The notes beneath the pieces are model-generated. The model saw nothing but the letters and a program-made list of their open reading frames with translations. It was not told the origin of the DNA and did not search any database. Below are positions 23,662 to 34,889 of a DNA stretch of 64,000 nucleotides, one piece after another. Every line of letters begins with the position of its first letter. The first letter of the stretch is position 1. The DNA is taken from the NCBI RefSeq assembly GCF_030272615.1, contig NC_081412.1, positions 139,318,747 through 139,382,746 of the forward strand, written 5' to 3'. This stretch comes from Cryptomeria japonica (lineage: Eukaryota; Streptophyta; Pinopsida; Cupressales; Cupressaceae). Made by a program: the position numbers and the translations under genes.

Positions 23662-23980
23662 GAAATGATGTGAAAACAACATTGTTTCAAAGATTAAACC
23701 AAGTCTTGATAATGTGCTTGATGAAGATTGAAAATCCTGATTGTGTGCCCCCTCAGGAGATTGATCGTGAAATTGTCAAAAATTCTGGTTTGAATGATTA
23801 ATCTCATGATAATTGATAAAAATTTAGTCAATTAAATTCATTTGGAAAAAACAAATTAAATTGCCCCATTGAAATTAATTACTCTAAAATACTAAATATA
23901 AAATTAACCAAGGCTAATTTTAACTTCATTGTTATCCTTGTCAGCTTTTTGTTTGAAAATATTCTTGTTGAGGTGGCGAA
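23662..23980. other. Spacer between PPT and antisense gene
   Basis: About 320 bp of AT-rich sequence that would hold the promoter of the antisense gene. No clear TATA box can be singled out. Confidence 0.4.
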
Positions 23981-24189
23981 ATGGTGATTCTGGTGAAGTG
24001 TCATCGATTTGAGCGAGTTCAGCATTACCAGCGACCTGTCGAGTATGGGTATCCGGTATGTATCTTATCCTGAGCCTTGTTTTCAAGTTTTAATTCAAAA
24101 TTTCATGTTTTAGGCGCTTTTTTTTTTGTTTTGGATTTTTTTAATTTTTTCGATTTTTTCGGCATTATTTTATCGCTTTTGCAGTTTGT

Positions 24190-24470
24190 TTTAGCGCATA
24201 TGCAACTAGGTTTAGTGCAAATGCTTAGATTAGTGCATATGTTCGGTATGTTAGCGCTTATGTTCAAGATATTAGCGCATATGCATAGGGTAGCACAAAT
24301 TTGTTGTTTGTTAGCGCATATGCCCAAAAAGGTAGCATTTTTGCATGGATTAGCATTTATGCCTCTAGTTTTAGCACTTTTGTTAAAAAGGATAGCACAT
24401 ATGCACTAAGTTAGCACATTTGAATTTAGTTTTAGTGCATTTGCTCAATAGGATAGCGCTTTTGCTTAAA
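24190..24470 (+). repeat. ~21-bp degenerate array in PMD intron
   Basis: About 14 units on TTAGCGCATATG / TTAGCRCTTTTG, spaced 18-22 bp. They read on the strand opposite to the leader array of the same element, so the two arrays are inverted relative to each other. Confidence 0.8.
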
Positions 24471-24575
24471 TTGATATTTTTGATAAGTGCAAAAGCTAAA
24501 AATCGCTTTGATAAGTAGATTTAACATGTTTAATATGCATTGATGATGAAATAGGGTCTTGATTTAACGATTTCA

Positions 24576-24940
24576 TGATTGATAGATAGCTTTGATTAGC
24601 TTGATTGATAGATAGCTTTGATTTGTTTGATTGATAGATAACTTTGATTAGCTTGATTGATAGATAGATTTGATTAGCTTGATTGATAGATTTGATTGAT
24701 AGATTGGATCGATTGAGTAGCTCTAAGAAACCGATTTAGTTTTTGGTGTAAGAGCTTAGCAGAGTTTTTGAGTAAACTCAGTGTTTGATAAAAAAACCAT
24801 GATTGATAGGTTGTAAAATGTTTTGATAGTGTAAGTTGCTTCAATTTGATTTGATAGATAGATGATGATTCAATTTTGATTTGATAGATAGATTTGATGA
24901 TTCAATTTGATTTGATAGATAGATAGATGATAATTCAATT
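24576..24940 (+). repeat. GATTGATAGATAG-type tandem repeats in intron
   Basis: Units of about 27 bp (TTGATTGATAGATAGCTTTGA) up to about 24,710, then units of about 35-38 bp around GATTTGATAGATAGAT and GATTCAATTTTG to 24,940. Confidence 0.75.
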
Positions 24941-27102
24941 TTATTTCTCTTGACAAAATAGGAGAAACTTGATGTTCTCCAGTGTCGAGAGAAATTACCC
25001 GCAGTGCGTCATTTAGTTTTGGAGTTGATCCAAGCTGAGATTAGACACATAGATGCCTGTGGTTTATGCCATTTGTTATATATGCCTGAGATTACGCATA
25101 ACAGAGGTTTGTTGACAACATTGGCCGAGAGATGGCACAGCGAGCATAACACTTTCCACCTGCCGATGGGTGAGATTAGTGTGACTCTGGAGGATGTCTA
25201 CAGGATTCTGCATATCCCAGTGACTGGCGAGCTTGTGCAGTATGATTATCAGGATCGGGTTGGGACAGAGGCTTGCAAAGTTGTGTTTGCTGATGAGAGC
25301 ATTGGTAGAGGAGAGATCCGATGGGTTGATATGGTGATGTATTATGAGGCTCTTCCTATTATTCTTGCTGATTTGATTGGAGGATTTATATGTCCTGATA
25401 GAAGATCACGAGGTTTTTCCGTTGGATGGGGTGAGATTCTCCTTAGTATGATTCAACATCATACTCAATATGCGTGGGGTGTTTGCATGCTGACACACTT
25501 ATATCATGATCTTCATCAGGTAGTGTATGATGAGAGTGCGAGTTTATCTACTGGATGCACTTTATTGCAGATCTAGTGCTAGGAGCACATTGTTGTTACC
25601 CGACCTATCCATCACAGAGTGCATGGAGAGAGGCAGCCATATGTGTATTTTTATGCAGGTATCCTTACTTAGCATAAGCTGGGTAAGATGGAGTATTGGC
25701 GTTGGGTGCTTGATTCATTGGACAACATCACTTGGAGACCATATCTTGATTGTGAGCCATGGATGGATGATGCACAAACATTACCATGTATTATGCAGAG
25801 TAGATATCTCATTGGTCGGACACCATTTATTATTGAGCGATAGTTGATTGGTTGGATTTTGAGACGGTTTGCTATCATCCAACCTATACCTACTGATGTG
25901 ATGATATATGCTCGGCGGTATAGAGATAGGCGAGATTGGGGACCTTCGTTGTCATTTGAGATTGCTCGTGCAGAGTTTGTTGCTACTCTAAGAGTGGCTT
26001 ATGATATGAGATTACACATTCTTGATCCTGGGGTTACTATAGAGTATGCTCAGTATATACTAGCTCATCCATTTCCTCGCATTACTGATCCAACATATCC
26101 TCCTCCTAGTTCAGGAGATGATGAGGATGACTCAGATGATCCAGTTTCTAGGAGACATAGGTGGAGATGAGAGCTTAGAACTTATCATGAGGCTGGGGGA
26201 GGTGGAGATGATGGTGGGGATGGAGAAGGTGGTGGTAGGAGACTTGGACGGAGGGCAGGTCGATTGAGAGTTCGTGGAGGACCATTTCAACCAGTTGGCA
26301 GGATTGAGAGACCACATCCTATAGGTGGGAGGGATGTTGGATGGATTGTGAGGGAGTATGGCAAGACAAGTATGAGATCACCGAGAGGACTGCCATTGAC
26401 AGGAGGCAGAGTGACTAGACTAGGTGGGGGTTGCGGGAGAGGCATTGATTTTGGATAGATTTAGCCAGACCCTAGGGTTATTGCAGCGCATGGTGGAGAT
26501 GATGAGGATCCTAAGGATCATGTTCCCCTAATTAGACGATAGGTGCAGAGAGTTACTCGGACGAGATTTCAGTAGTTGGACAGGCTGGTGGTGAGGGGAT
26601 TGGGATTCATGCACCACAGTAGGATGTACCAGAGCAGGTTGCACCAGTGCATGATATGCCAGATGTGGTTATACCAGAGCATGATGTGCCAGGGTAGGAT
26701 ACTATTGACATTTTGAGAGCACAGATTGATCAACTTCGAACACAACTATAGACTCTTATTACTGAATGAGATAGAGTTGTTAGGAGACAACATGATACTC
26801 AGGGTCTTCTTGATCATATTCAGCAGGTTGGATCGGGTAATCTCTCGGCGGATACTGTTAGAGCACTAGTTCGGGCCAAGAAGGAGACTTCCCACTGGCG
26901 ACAACGATATGAGGAGGTAGTTGCAGAGAGCCAGAGAGAAGGTAGTTATCATACCACCATGCTGATGGATACTAGTAGTGGTGGGGTCATGGGATCTCCT
27001 CAGAAGAGTGGGGAGCATGGGAGATAGGCATTTGGAGGATCTTCTTGCCCACAACCACAGAGACAGACAAAGTCAGGTGGTAGTGGTACAGGACAACCGT
27101 GA

Positions 27103-28970
27103 CTTGTTTTGTATTTGATGAGGCATTTGTATTGTTTATTTGATATCATTGTATACTTGGACTTTTATTATTTTATGATGATCTATATGCAGACATGGAC
27201 TCTATATGATGATGATGATTTTATATCCATGTTACTCTATTTGATGATGATATTTATATTTTGATGATCTATATGCTTTGATTATATGGTTGTAGTGATT
27301 ATATGTTTTTGTTTTGATTTTCGATGATATTGGATGCAAATGAAAATGATTTCTATCTTAAATGATGCAAATGTACTGATCTATATGGAATGAAGATGAA
27401 TGATTGATTTGCTTTTGATTATGTAAATGCAAATGATCTATATGAAATATTTTTGAGTTTTTATGTAATGTTTATGATGATTATGAATCTAAGTGCAAAG
27501 ATGCAACTAAATGATCGTTATAAAAATGATAATGCAAATAAAAATGATGATACACTACATGATAAATGAGATGCACTAAATTAAATGCAAACTAATGCAA
27601 TGATAAAATGCAACTAAATGAAATGAATAATGATTAAAATGCACCTATAATGATTAAATGCAAATTATTTTTGTTTGTCCAAGTATACTCAATCTTTATT
27701 TATGACCGTTGATCTGTTTAATGAAATGATATGCTTATAATGCAACTGACAAATGAATGCTTATAATGTAGATGAATAATGAGCTAATGAAATGATCTAA
27801 CTAAAAATTGTACTGCCATTCTTCATATGTGATCTTTTAATAATGCTTGATTTCATCATTGAGCTTTAAAATGTTGTAAGAAAATAAAAGCAACTTGACA
27901 TGATGATTCAAGATGACCTGAGTATTTCTTACATGGATTTTGATATAGCAAGTTAATACAAGCAACTTGATATAATGGATCAAGCTGACCCGAGTATTTC
28001 TTGCAGAACAAACAAGGAGTATCTCCTTTCATGCATGACTTGGAACATCCTCCTTGATCTTTTGTCAATCATATCCTGAGACAAGTTCATACTATAGTAA
28101 GAGATAAACCATAGACAACAATCAAAGAAAATAATCATGCCCCATCATAGCTTCTCTAGTCATGGACATCCTTGAGTTGCATAGAGTACATGATTAGCAA
28201 TAAAATAAAGATATAAACACTGAACCTTGTATGTCATTCACATGTTCTAATGGCCATTAACTGACATAATCATCTTAATGAATGATCTTTGATAATCCTT
28301 TATAGCTTGCTAGTTGATTCTTCATGTTCTAAGTTTGACGATTCAGTTATTATGAAATGCCTTGATTTTTGTTGCTTTGTTGCTTTTTATCTATTTCAAA
28401 ACCCTAGATGTTTTTGGATTTTCTAAGTTTTTCGAATGTTTTTGGATTCTAAAGATTCAAAAGATCACCTTAGCAAAAGGAATTAGGATTTTGCCCCTAA
28501 TGGAAACAAAAATTATTATGGATATATGAATTGATCAAGATCCAAACCATGGTGGGATACAAATGCAGATTAATCGATGCTGATAAAATCTAAGATAGTG
28601 ACTACGACAAGTATGTCAAAGATTGGTTAACTGTTGGTAAGTTGCATATTTCTTGCTAAATGGTTCAGAGCAATGGATGCGAAAGACGTTTTGGATAAGC
28701 TAGTGATAGATAGCAATGATAGATGCGATAGGATGAAGTGGATAGGTGCGCAAAGCGATCTCATAGATGGAGGAACTCACGTTTTAGATAGCGCCTGTTT
28801 ACCAGGTTTTCACCATCTAAATTTATTGCATTTTTTTTTGGATTTTATATGCTTTTATTAATTTTTTCAAGACTTTATATGCTTTTTATTGATTTTTTTT
28901 TCAGGACTTTATATGCTTTTTATTGATTTTTTTTTTTTTTTTTTTAATTTTTTTTTCAGGACTTTATATC
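27103..28970. other. Spacer between integrase and antisense gene
   Basis: No gene. 27,170-27,780 is full of ATGATGATG, AAATGCAAATGAT and similar direct repeats. 27,850-28,820 matches the outer element 3' region inverted. 28,865-28,975 has three copies of CAGGACTTTATATGCTTTTT separated by T-runs. Transcripts of both strands would end in this zone. Confidence 0.5.
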
Positions 28971-30203
28971 TCAAGCATAGAATTTCTTGAGATGGATAGA
29001 ATTGATAGGTTCATCAAACCAATCACCTTCAGGAGTAGATAACTTGTATGCTCCTGATCCATATGTTGCTACTATGACAAAAGGTCCTAGCCAATTTGGT
29101 TCAAATTTTCCCTTCTTTTCTCGGTCTTGCTAATTTCTCGAATTCTCCCTTAGAACTATATCTCCAATCTGGAAAATGCGCGGCTTGACTTTATGGTTAT
29201 AGCTTCTTTCCATTCTTTGTTGTTATACTTTCAAATGTTCTATTGCATTTTGGCGACGTTCCTGAATCAGTTCTAGTTCTTCGAGTCGAGAAACCCGTTG
29301 TTCTTCTTCTGGTATAAGACCATGCAAGGATACACGTAGAGAAGGTATCTCTACTTCAATAGGTAATATAGCTTCTGATCCATAGACCAAACAATATGGA
29401 TCTGCCCCTATTGGAGTGCGGACGCTAGTTCGGTATGCCCAAAGAGCAGGATTTAGCTGAATGTGCCAGTCTTTTCCAGCTTCATTTACTGTTTTCTTCA
29501 AGATTTTCAAGATAGTTTTGTTTGATGCCTCGGCTTGACCATTTCCCTGTGGATAATATGGAGTAGAGAACCTATGTTGGATATGAAACTGTTCACATAG
29601 TTCTTTCACATCTTGATTTTTGAATGGTCTTCCATTATCAGTGATAATGGTCATAGGAACGCCATAGCGACATATTATATAATTCAAGATGAATGATGAT
29701 ATTTGTTTTCATGTCACTATTGTTAAAGGCACTGCTTCAATCCACTTAGTAATATATTCAGTAGCTATCAGAATGAACTTATGTCCATTAGAAGATGAAG
29801 GATTGATCTTTCTTACCAAATCAAGGCCCCATTGTGAAAATGGCCATGATCCCGTCATAGGATATAACTCTTGTGGTGGTGCATGGATTAGATTTCCATG
29901 GATCTGACACTGTTTACATTTTCTAGCATAGGTGAATGAATCTCTTTCCATAGTAGGCCAAAAGTAACCCATACAGATAAGTTTCTTAGCCAATGTTAAA
30001 CCACTTGAGTGTGTACCACAAATACCCACATGAATGTCATTAAGAACTCTCTCAGATTCATCTTTTTCAAGACATCTCAACAATGTACCATCTAGACCAC
30101 GCCTATATAGGATATCAACAATAATGGTATAGCAAGAGGACTGACGGATAAAGTTTCTTCGTTGATTACAAGATAATTCCAAAGGAAGGATATGATCTTT
30201 CAA
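28971..30203 (-). pseudogene. Tat integrase
   Basis: One frame from about 30,203 to the TGA at 28,971 encodes integrase, which inserts the cDNA into the chromosome. The N-terminal zinc domain shows H...H...CKQC (about residues 60-100: HSSGLTLAKK, then YARKCKQCQ). The core shows the first Asp in WGLDLV, the second in IITDNGRPFKN, and the Glu in GNGQAEASNKTI. The C-terminal GPY/F-like block is WLGPFVIVATYGSGAYKL. Three in-frame stops break it: TGA at 29,709, TAA at 29,220 and TAG at 29,130. The catalytic residues themselves survive. Length is about 410 codons, normal for this family. Confidence 0.9.
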
Positions 30204-30257
30204 ATATTGGTAGGTTTGACCGTATAAGGATTCACTGGTTCCTGATATATGGAAAAT

Positions 30258-30715
30258 TCAATAGGTATGCTGGGATTGGATGGTAGGGGTTAAGATATCT
30301 TCCACGAGAAATTCGTAATGCTGTTGATTCTCTTTATTTTGCAAGAAAGATGCTATTGTAGCCATCGCATATGCTGCTTTATTCACATTTCTGGGAATCT
30401 GGGTGAATGTGATTTCTTTAAAGTGTCTTTTAAATTCCTCTATCAGTTGTTTGTATGGCATAAGCTTATCATCCTTTGTTTGGTATTCATCATTTATTTG
30501 ATTTATGACAAGTTGTGAATCACCATAGACATGTAGTTCTTTAATATTCCATTCAATGGCCATTTTAAGCCCTATAGCCAATGCTTCATACTCTGCAGTA
30601 TTATTGGTGCATGCAAATCATAGTCTATATGATTTGGGAATTGTGTGTCCTTGAGGTGTGATGAAAAAGATTCCTGCACCTGATCCATATTGAGTATAAG
30701 AACAATCAAAGTACA
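30258..30715 (-). pseudogene. Archaeal-type RNase H (second RNase H)
   Basis: A separate RNase H domain lies between the RT-linked RNase H and integrase. Recognisable blocks are the GSGAGIFFITPQGHTIP strand near the start, NNTAEYEALAIGLKMAIEW, ELHVYGDSQLVINQI, and IPRNVNKAAYAMATIA. They keep the Glu of TAEYEA and the Asp of YGDSQ. The first catalytic region reads FDCS rather than the usual DGS/DGA, and a TGA at 30,618 splits the domain. This duplicated RNase H is a hallmark of the Tat lineage. It is joined to the preceding RT frame through stops or a small frame change near 30,717. Confidence 0.85.
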
Positions 30716-30716
30716 A

Positions 30717-32162
30717 TTACCAAAAGTTTGTACTTACTATCAAGATATTTGCATCAGGAAATTTGATGTGCAAAGGTATGTTATTATGTAGTGGTGCATC
30801 AGCCAATTGATCAACGATGACTTGTCCCTTGATAGCTTTCCGGTCAACATATTCTATGTCAAATTCACTCAATATCATAACCCATTTGGCTAGTCGCACT
30901 GTCATTGTTGACTTGCTCAATAGATATTTGAGAGGATCTATCTTTGCTATTAGTTTTACATAATGAATCAACATATAATGTCGTAGCTTCTGGGTTGCAA
31001 ATACAACTGCTAGACATATCTTTTCAATTGAGGAATAATTTAACTCATAGCCTACAAGTGTTCTGCTGATATAATAAACTACTCTTTCTTTTCCTTCATC
31101 ATCATGTTGAGCTAGGAGAGTGCCTAATGATACACTTGTTGCTGAGACATAGAGTAACAATGGTTTCCCCTTGGTTGGTGATATCAGTACTGGAGGACTC
31201 ATAAGATATTCTTTTATTTGCAAGAAATATTCTTCACATTTTGTATCCCATTTGAATGGAACATTTTTATGTAGAAGATGGGTAAATGGAAGACATCTAT
31301 CGGCCAATTGAGAAATAAATCTCCTGATTGATTGTAACCTTCCTTGTAAAAATTGCAATTGACTTATGTTCTTGGGTGACTCCATCTCCATGATAGCTTT
31401 AACTTTTCCAGGATCTACTTCAATGCCACAAGTTGATATAATGTATCCAAGGAGCTTTCCAGAGGTTACTCCAAATGCACATTTCTTTGGATTTAATCTC
31501 AATTGATATCTTTCCAGGTTGTCAAAAATCTTGCTTAAAATGTTCAAATGTTCTTTTCTTGTGTGAGATTTTGCAAGTATGCCATCGATATAATCTTCCA
31601 TGAATGTATGCATCATGTCATGAAAAATTGTCATCATAGCCCTTTGATAAGTCGCTCCTGCATTCTTAAGCCCAAATGGCATAACATTCCAGCAATACAT
31701 TCCCCATGCACAGGTGAAAGTTGTCTTCTCTTGATCTTCAGGTGTGATTCTTATTTGATTATATCCTGAGAAGCCATCCATTAATGAAAACATCTCATGG
31801 CCTGCTAATAAGTCCACTATGATATCAATGTTTGGTAAGGGGAAATCATCTTTTGGACATGGTTTATTTAGATCTCTGAAATCTGTGCAGACTCTTATGC
31901 TCTTATCTAGTTTTGATACTAGTACGATACTTGAGACCCATTCTAGATAAGCAACTGGTCTTATGAAACCCAATTCTAAGAGTTTCTTGAGCTCGGTTTT
32001 GACAAGGAGAGCAATATGCGGATGCATCTTTCTTAGCTTCTGCTTAACAGGTTTTGCTTTTAAATCCACATTAAGATGATGCATGATAAGATCTGGGTTA
32101 AGTCCTAGCATATTTGCATAAGACCAAGCAAAATTTATTTGTCTTTGTTTAAAGAATTCCAT
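30717..32162 (-). pseudogene. Reverse transcriptase and connection RNase H
   Basis: An uninterrupted 481-codon stretch that is part of a longer pol frame. RT blocks occur in order: ELKKLLELGFIRPVAYLEW, VCTDFRDLNKPCPKDDFPLP, FSLMDGFSGYNQIRI (catalytic Asp kept), FGLKNAGATYQRAM, and the active-site box at 31,581-31,592. That box reads YIDG instead of YxDD, so the second catalytic Asp is missing and the enzyme should be dead. LGYIIS and a thumb region follow. The degenerate connection RNase H comes next (LLLYVSATSVSLGTLLAQ, VVYYISRTL, ADAPL near the end). Upstream, the same frame continues through a TGA at about 32,365 into the linker. Confidence 0.9.
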
Positions 32163-33284
32163 GTACTCTTTCCTCTCTCTTTCTGATAATGAGGAAGCGA
32201 AATGAAGTATTTTAGGATCTTTTGATGTATCAATGTTTACTACTTCTGTTGGTTCTATCAGGATAGCAGATCTCTCTTGAAAATATGCAGGAAAAATGTC
32301 AAACTTTCCATCTTCTGGTGCCTCTAGGAGGTTTTCACCATCAAATACGCCCTTTGTTTTCTCTTTTCATTTATCTAATGTTGCCATGAAATGGTTTTGA
32401 ACAATAGGTCTCTTTCCTTGTTTTATTTCGCTTTTGTGACTGGAAAGTTTGGCATTCTCCTGGCTATGAGAAACATCACTTGATTCTGCAATGGAAGATA
32501 TCTTAGGATGGATAGGTTCAACAATGTTAAGGTACACGGCTAAGTCATGATCATTGGAAAAGATATTTAGTTCGGGGTTGTCTAAATTATCCCAATCAAT
32601 TAGTTCAGGATGCAGAAGGGGTAAATCATAATCACTGTCATCATTACATGTCTCAATGTTCATGACATAATGATCATAGCTTGGCATAGAATAGGTATTG
32701 TCATAGATTAAATGTTTTTGAGAATTGTCTTTCTCAAGAGTTTCCGAATTAGTCTTAACAAGATTAATATTAACATTTGGTAGTTCACACTCAAGTGGTC
32801 CTTCAACTGACGTTTGTCCCTTAAATGAATGGATTATATCCACGCACACATCTTTTATACTGCAAATTTCTTCTTGATTGACCTCATTTGCATTTTGGAG
32901 TTGACATATTTGTGCACATGATGAAGTAGATTCTTTTAATATATTTTGTCTCTTTTCAAACTCAACTTCTTCTGGACTAATAGTTAGTCCAACTTTACTA
33001 TCCCTTAGCTCTTCCATGGTTCTTCCATATCTGATCTGTGTTTGCGCTTCCTGTGGCATTGCTTCTTTGTCTTTGTCATTTCCTTTCCTTTTTGCATATG
33101 CCTCTTTTATCTGGATTCTGAGTTTTTCTTGCCTTCTTTCTAACTTCATCTTTTGTTCTGCTATAGACAAGTCTTCTTTCATGATAGCTACTTGATCTTC
33201 ATTATGTTCTTTACTTGATGTAGTGGATAAGACATCTGGACTCCATTCATATTCATTAGAGTCTGTTTCTGAATCCTGATCCAA
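32163..33284 (-). pseudogene. Acidic pol linker region between protease and RT
   Basis: The frame continues from the protease side (TAG near 33,300) to RT (TGA near 32,365). It has a charged coiled-coil-like part (KLERRQEKLRIQIKEAYAKR) and an acidic Asp/Asn-rich part (NIETCNDDSDYDLPLLHPE). Such a linker is usual in Tat polyproteins, where its role is unclear. No catalytic motif is present. Confidence 0.7.
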
Positions 33285-33299
33285 GATTACTCCACTATA

Positions 33300-34878
33300 C
33301 TATACTGGAATGTTGTATGGTGCAAAGAGTTCTCTGATTTCTGTCATCTCTATTTTTACTGCTTCTGGAATATCTTGTGAAGATTTTGCCTTTGTTTGCA
33401 TTTTCAGAACTTGTTGACAATATTTTTCTTCACCTTGGATGATGATCTCCTCCTCTTTCTTTCCATGTTCTTCTTGGTTCTTTTGTTTATTGGTTACTGT
33501 TTCAACCGCTTGATATAGCTTTTCTTGCCAATTTTCTTCTTTAGAAACTGATTTCTTTCTCCATTTTTGTTGTTGATGATTATGTTGCTTTTGATTAGAC
33601 TTCAGATATCCTAGCTCGGATTTATCTTCTGTGGATTGTGAGTGTGGACAAATAGGTTCTGAAATACCTTGATTTTGCTTACCAATTGGTCCTTTTCCTT
33701 CATATCCCATTTTTTGCATGATTTCATATCCTTTACCATATTGTTTTATGGGAATATTGACTTCTGTTGCTGTTGCTATAGTTTTTTCTTCATCTTTGTA
33801 TAACCAACCAAGAATGTCTTTGTCTTCATTTTCCTCTTCAAGAGTTCCATCACTAATAAAGTTTCCTTTAAACATATGTTTTGATTTTCCTGATGCCTTT
33901 GATTGAATATCTATAGGCTTTCCATATGACTTAGGGGGAAGTGGAAATTTTTGCAAAGAATACTTTCCCATTCCTTCATCATTTAACTTGAGCTTTTCTT
34001 CAAAAGTTTCCCATAACTTTGCTTGAATTTCTCTAGTAGAATATAATGATTCTCTATTATGTGTAACTCTTGTGTCTTGTGTTGGCTTCAAATTATTGCA
34101 ATATTGACTGGAATCTGCAATTATAGTGATTTCTTTTCCTTCATGAGGAAATTTTACACATTGATAATATGTAGAAGGAACTACTTGCATCTTGTGAAAC
34201 CATGGTCTTCCCAGAAGAATATTGTAGGAGAGGTTCAAATCTAAAACTTGACACAATGTATCCTTTTTCCATGGGTCCTATCTTTATTGGTAGCACAATA
34301 GTCCCTTTAGAAGAACATTCTGCTTCATCATAAGCCTTGATGGTTATTTTCTTTTTCGGGTCTACTGCATTCTCTAAATATCCCAAAGCTTTTATCAAAC
34401 TTAATGCACAAATGTTTAATCCAGCTCCTCCATCTATGAGCACACGTTTGACACGAGTTTTATTTATGGAGACTTCAACATGTAAGGGAGCATTATGAGG
34501 ATGTTGCAAGGACATGTCATCATTTTCAGAAAATGATAAGCAATGAGGAGCTATGAGGTGTCCTACCATATTTTGGAACTGATCTATATCCAAATCTTTT
34601 GAAACTATTGTCTCCACTAAAGCTTTCTCCAAAATGTCCTTATGCATAGGTGAAATCTTGAGAAGTTCCAGAATTGATATTTGAGCGGGTATTCGTTGTA
34701 ATTGCTCTACTAAATTGTATTGTTGTGGATTGGGTGTTGGATCTTTTGTTACACCTGGATAGGTAACCTTTGCTTTGCTTCTCGTGAAAATATTGATTGG
34801 TTTTGAAGATGAATTTTCGTTAACAATAATTACAGTCACTACATCATCATGTGTATAAGTGTAATTCACCTTTGTCAT
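33300..34878 (-). pseudogene. Aspartic protease with G-patch
   Basis: Retropepsin-like protease that would cut the polyprotein. The active site is RVLIDGGAGLNICALSLIKA (about 34,395-34,450) and the second conserved block is YNILLGRPWFHKMQVVPSTY. A one-base frameshift near 34,257 separates the two. Downstream lies a G-patch-like segment, GYEIMQKMGYEGKGPIGK, an RNA-binding motif known from some retroelement proteases, then a Lys/Glu-rich tail ending ELFAPYNIPV and a TAG at about 33,300. Gag precedes it with another small frame change near 34,878. Confidence 0.85.
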
Positions 34879-34889
34879 AATTTGGGAGT

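Larger units (their letters stand above)
23981..27102 (+). pseudogene. Plant mobile domain (PMD) protein gene, antisense inside Tat element
   Basis: Two exons. Exon 1 is 23,981-24,055 (ATG, 25 codons, ending RPVEYGYP) with a strong GTATGT donor. The intron is 24,056-24,961, ending ...TTTCTCTTGACAAAATAG. Exon 2 begins GAGAAACTTGAT in frame and carries a PMD (PF10536, MAIN/MAIL-like) with landmarks IDACGLCHLLYMP, TLAERWHSEHNTFHLPMGE, ISVTLEDVYRILHIPVTGE and, after stops, MEYWRWVLDSLDNITWRPY. A Gly/Arg-rich linker and a Gln-rich coiled-coil tail (ILRAQIDQLRTQ) follow. MAIN-type proteins are nuclear and act in silencing and genome stability; the role of retrotransposon-borne copies is inferred only. 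Twelve or more premature stops (TAG or TGA, no TAA) and one frameshift near 26,550 make it dead. Capture of PMD genes by gypsy elements is a known phenomenon. Confidence 0.85.

Noticed and set aside
24077-24409. A 110-codon Leu/Met/His-rich frame in the PMD intron
   Set aside because: It is translation of the ~21-bp array, a multiple of three, between a good splice donor and acceptor.
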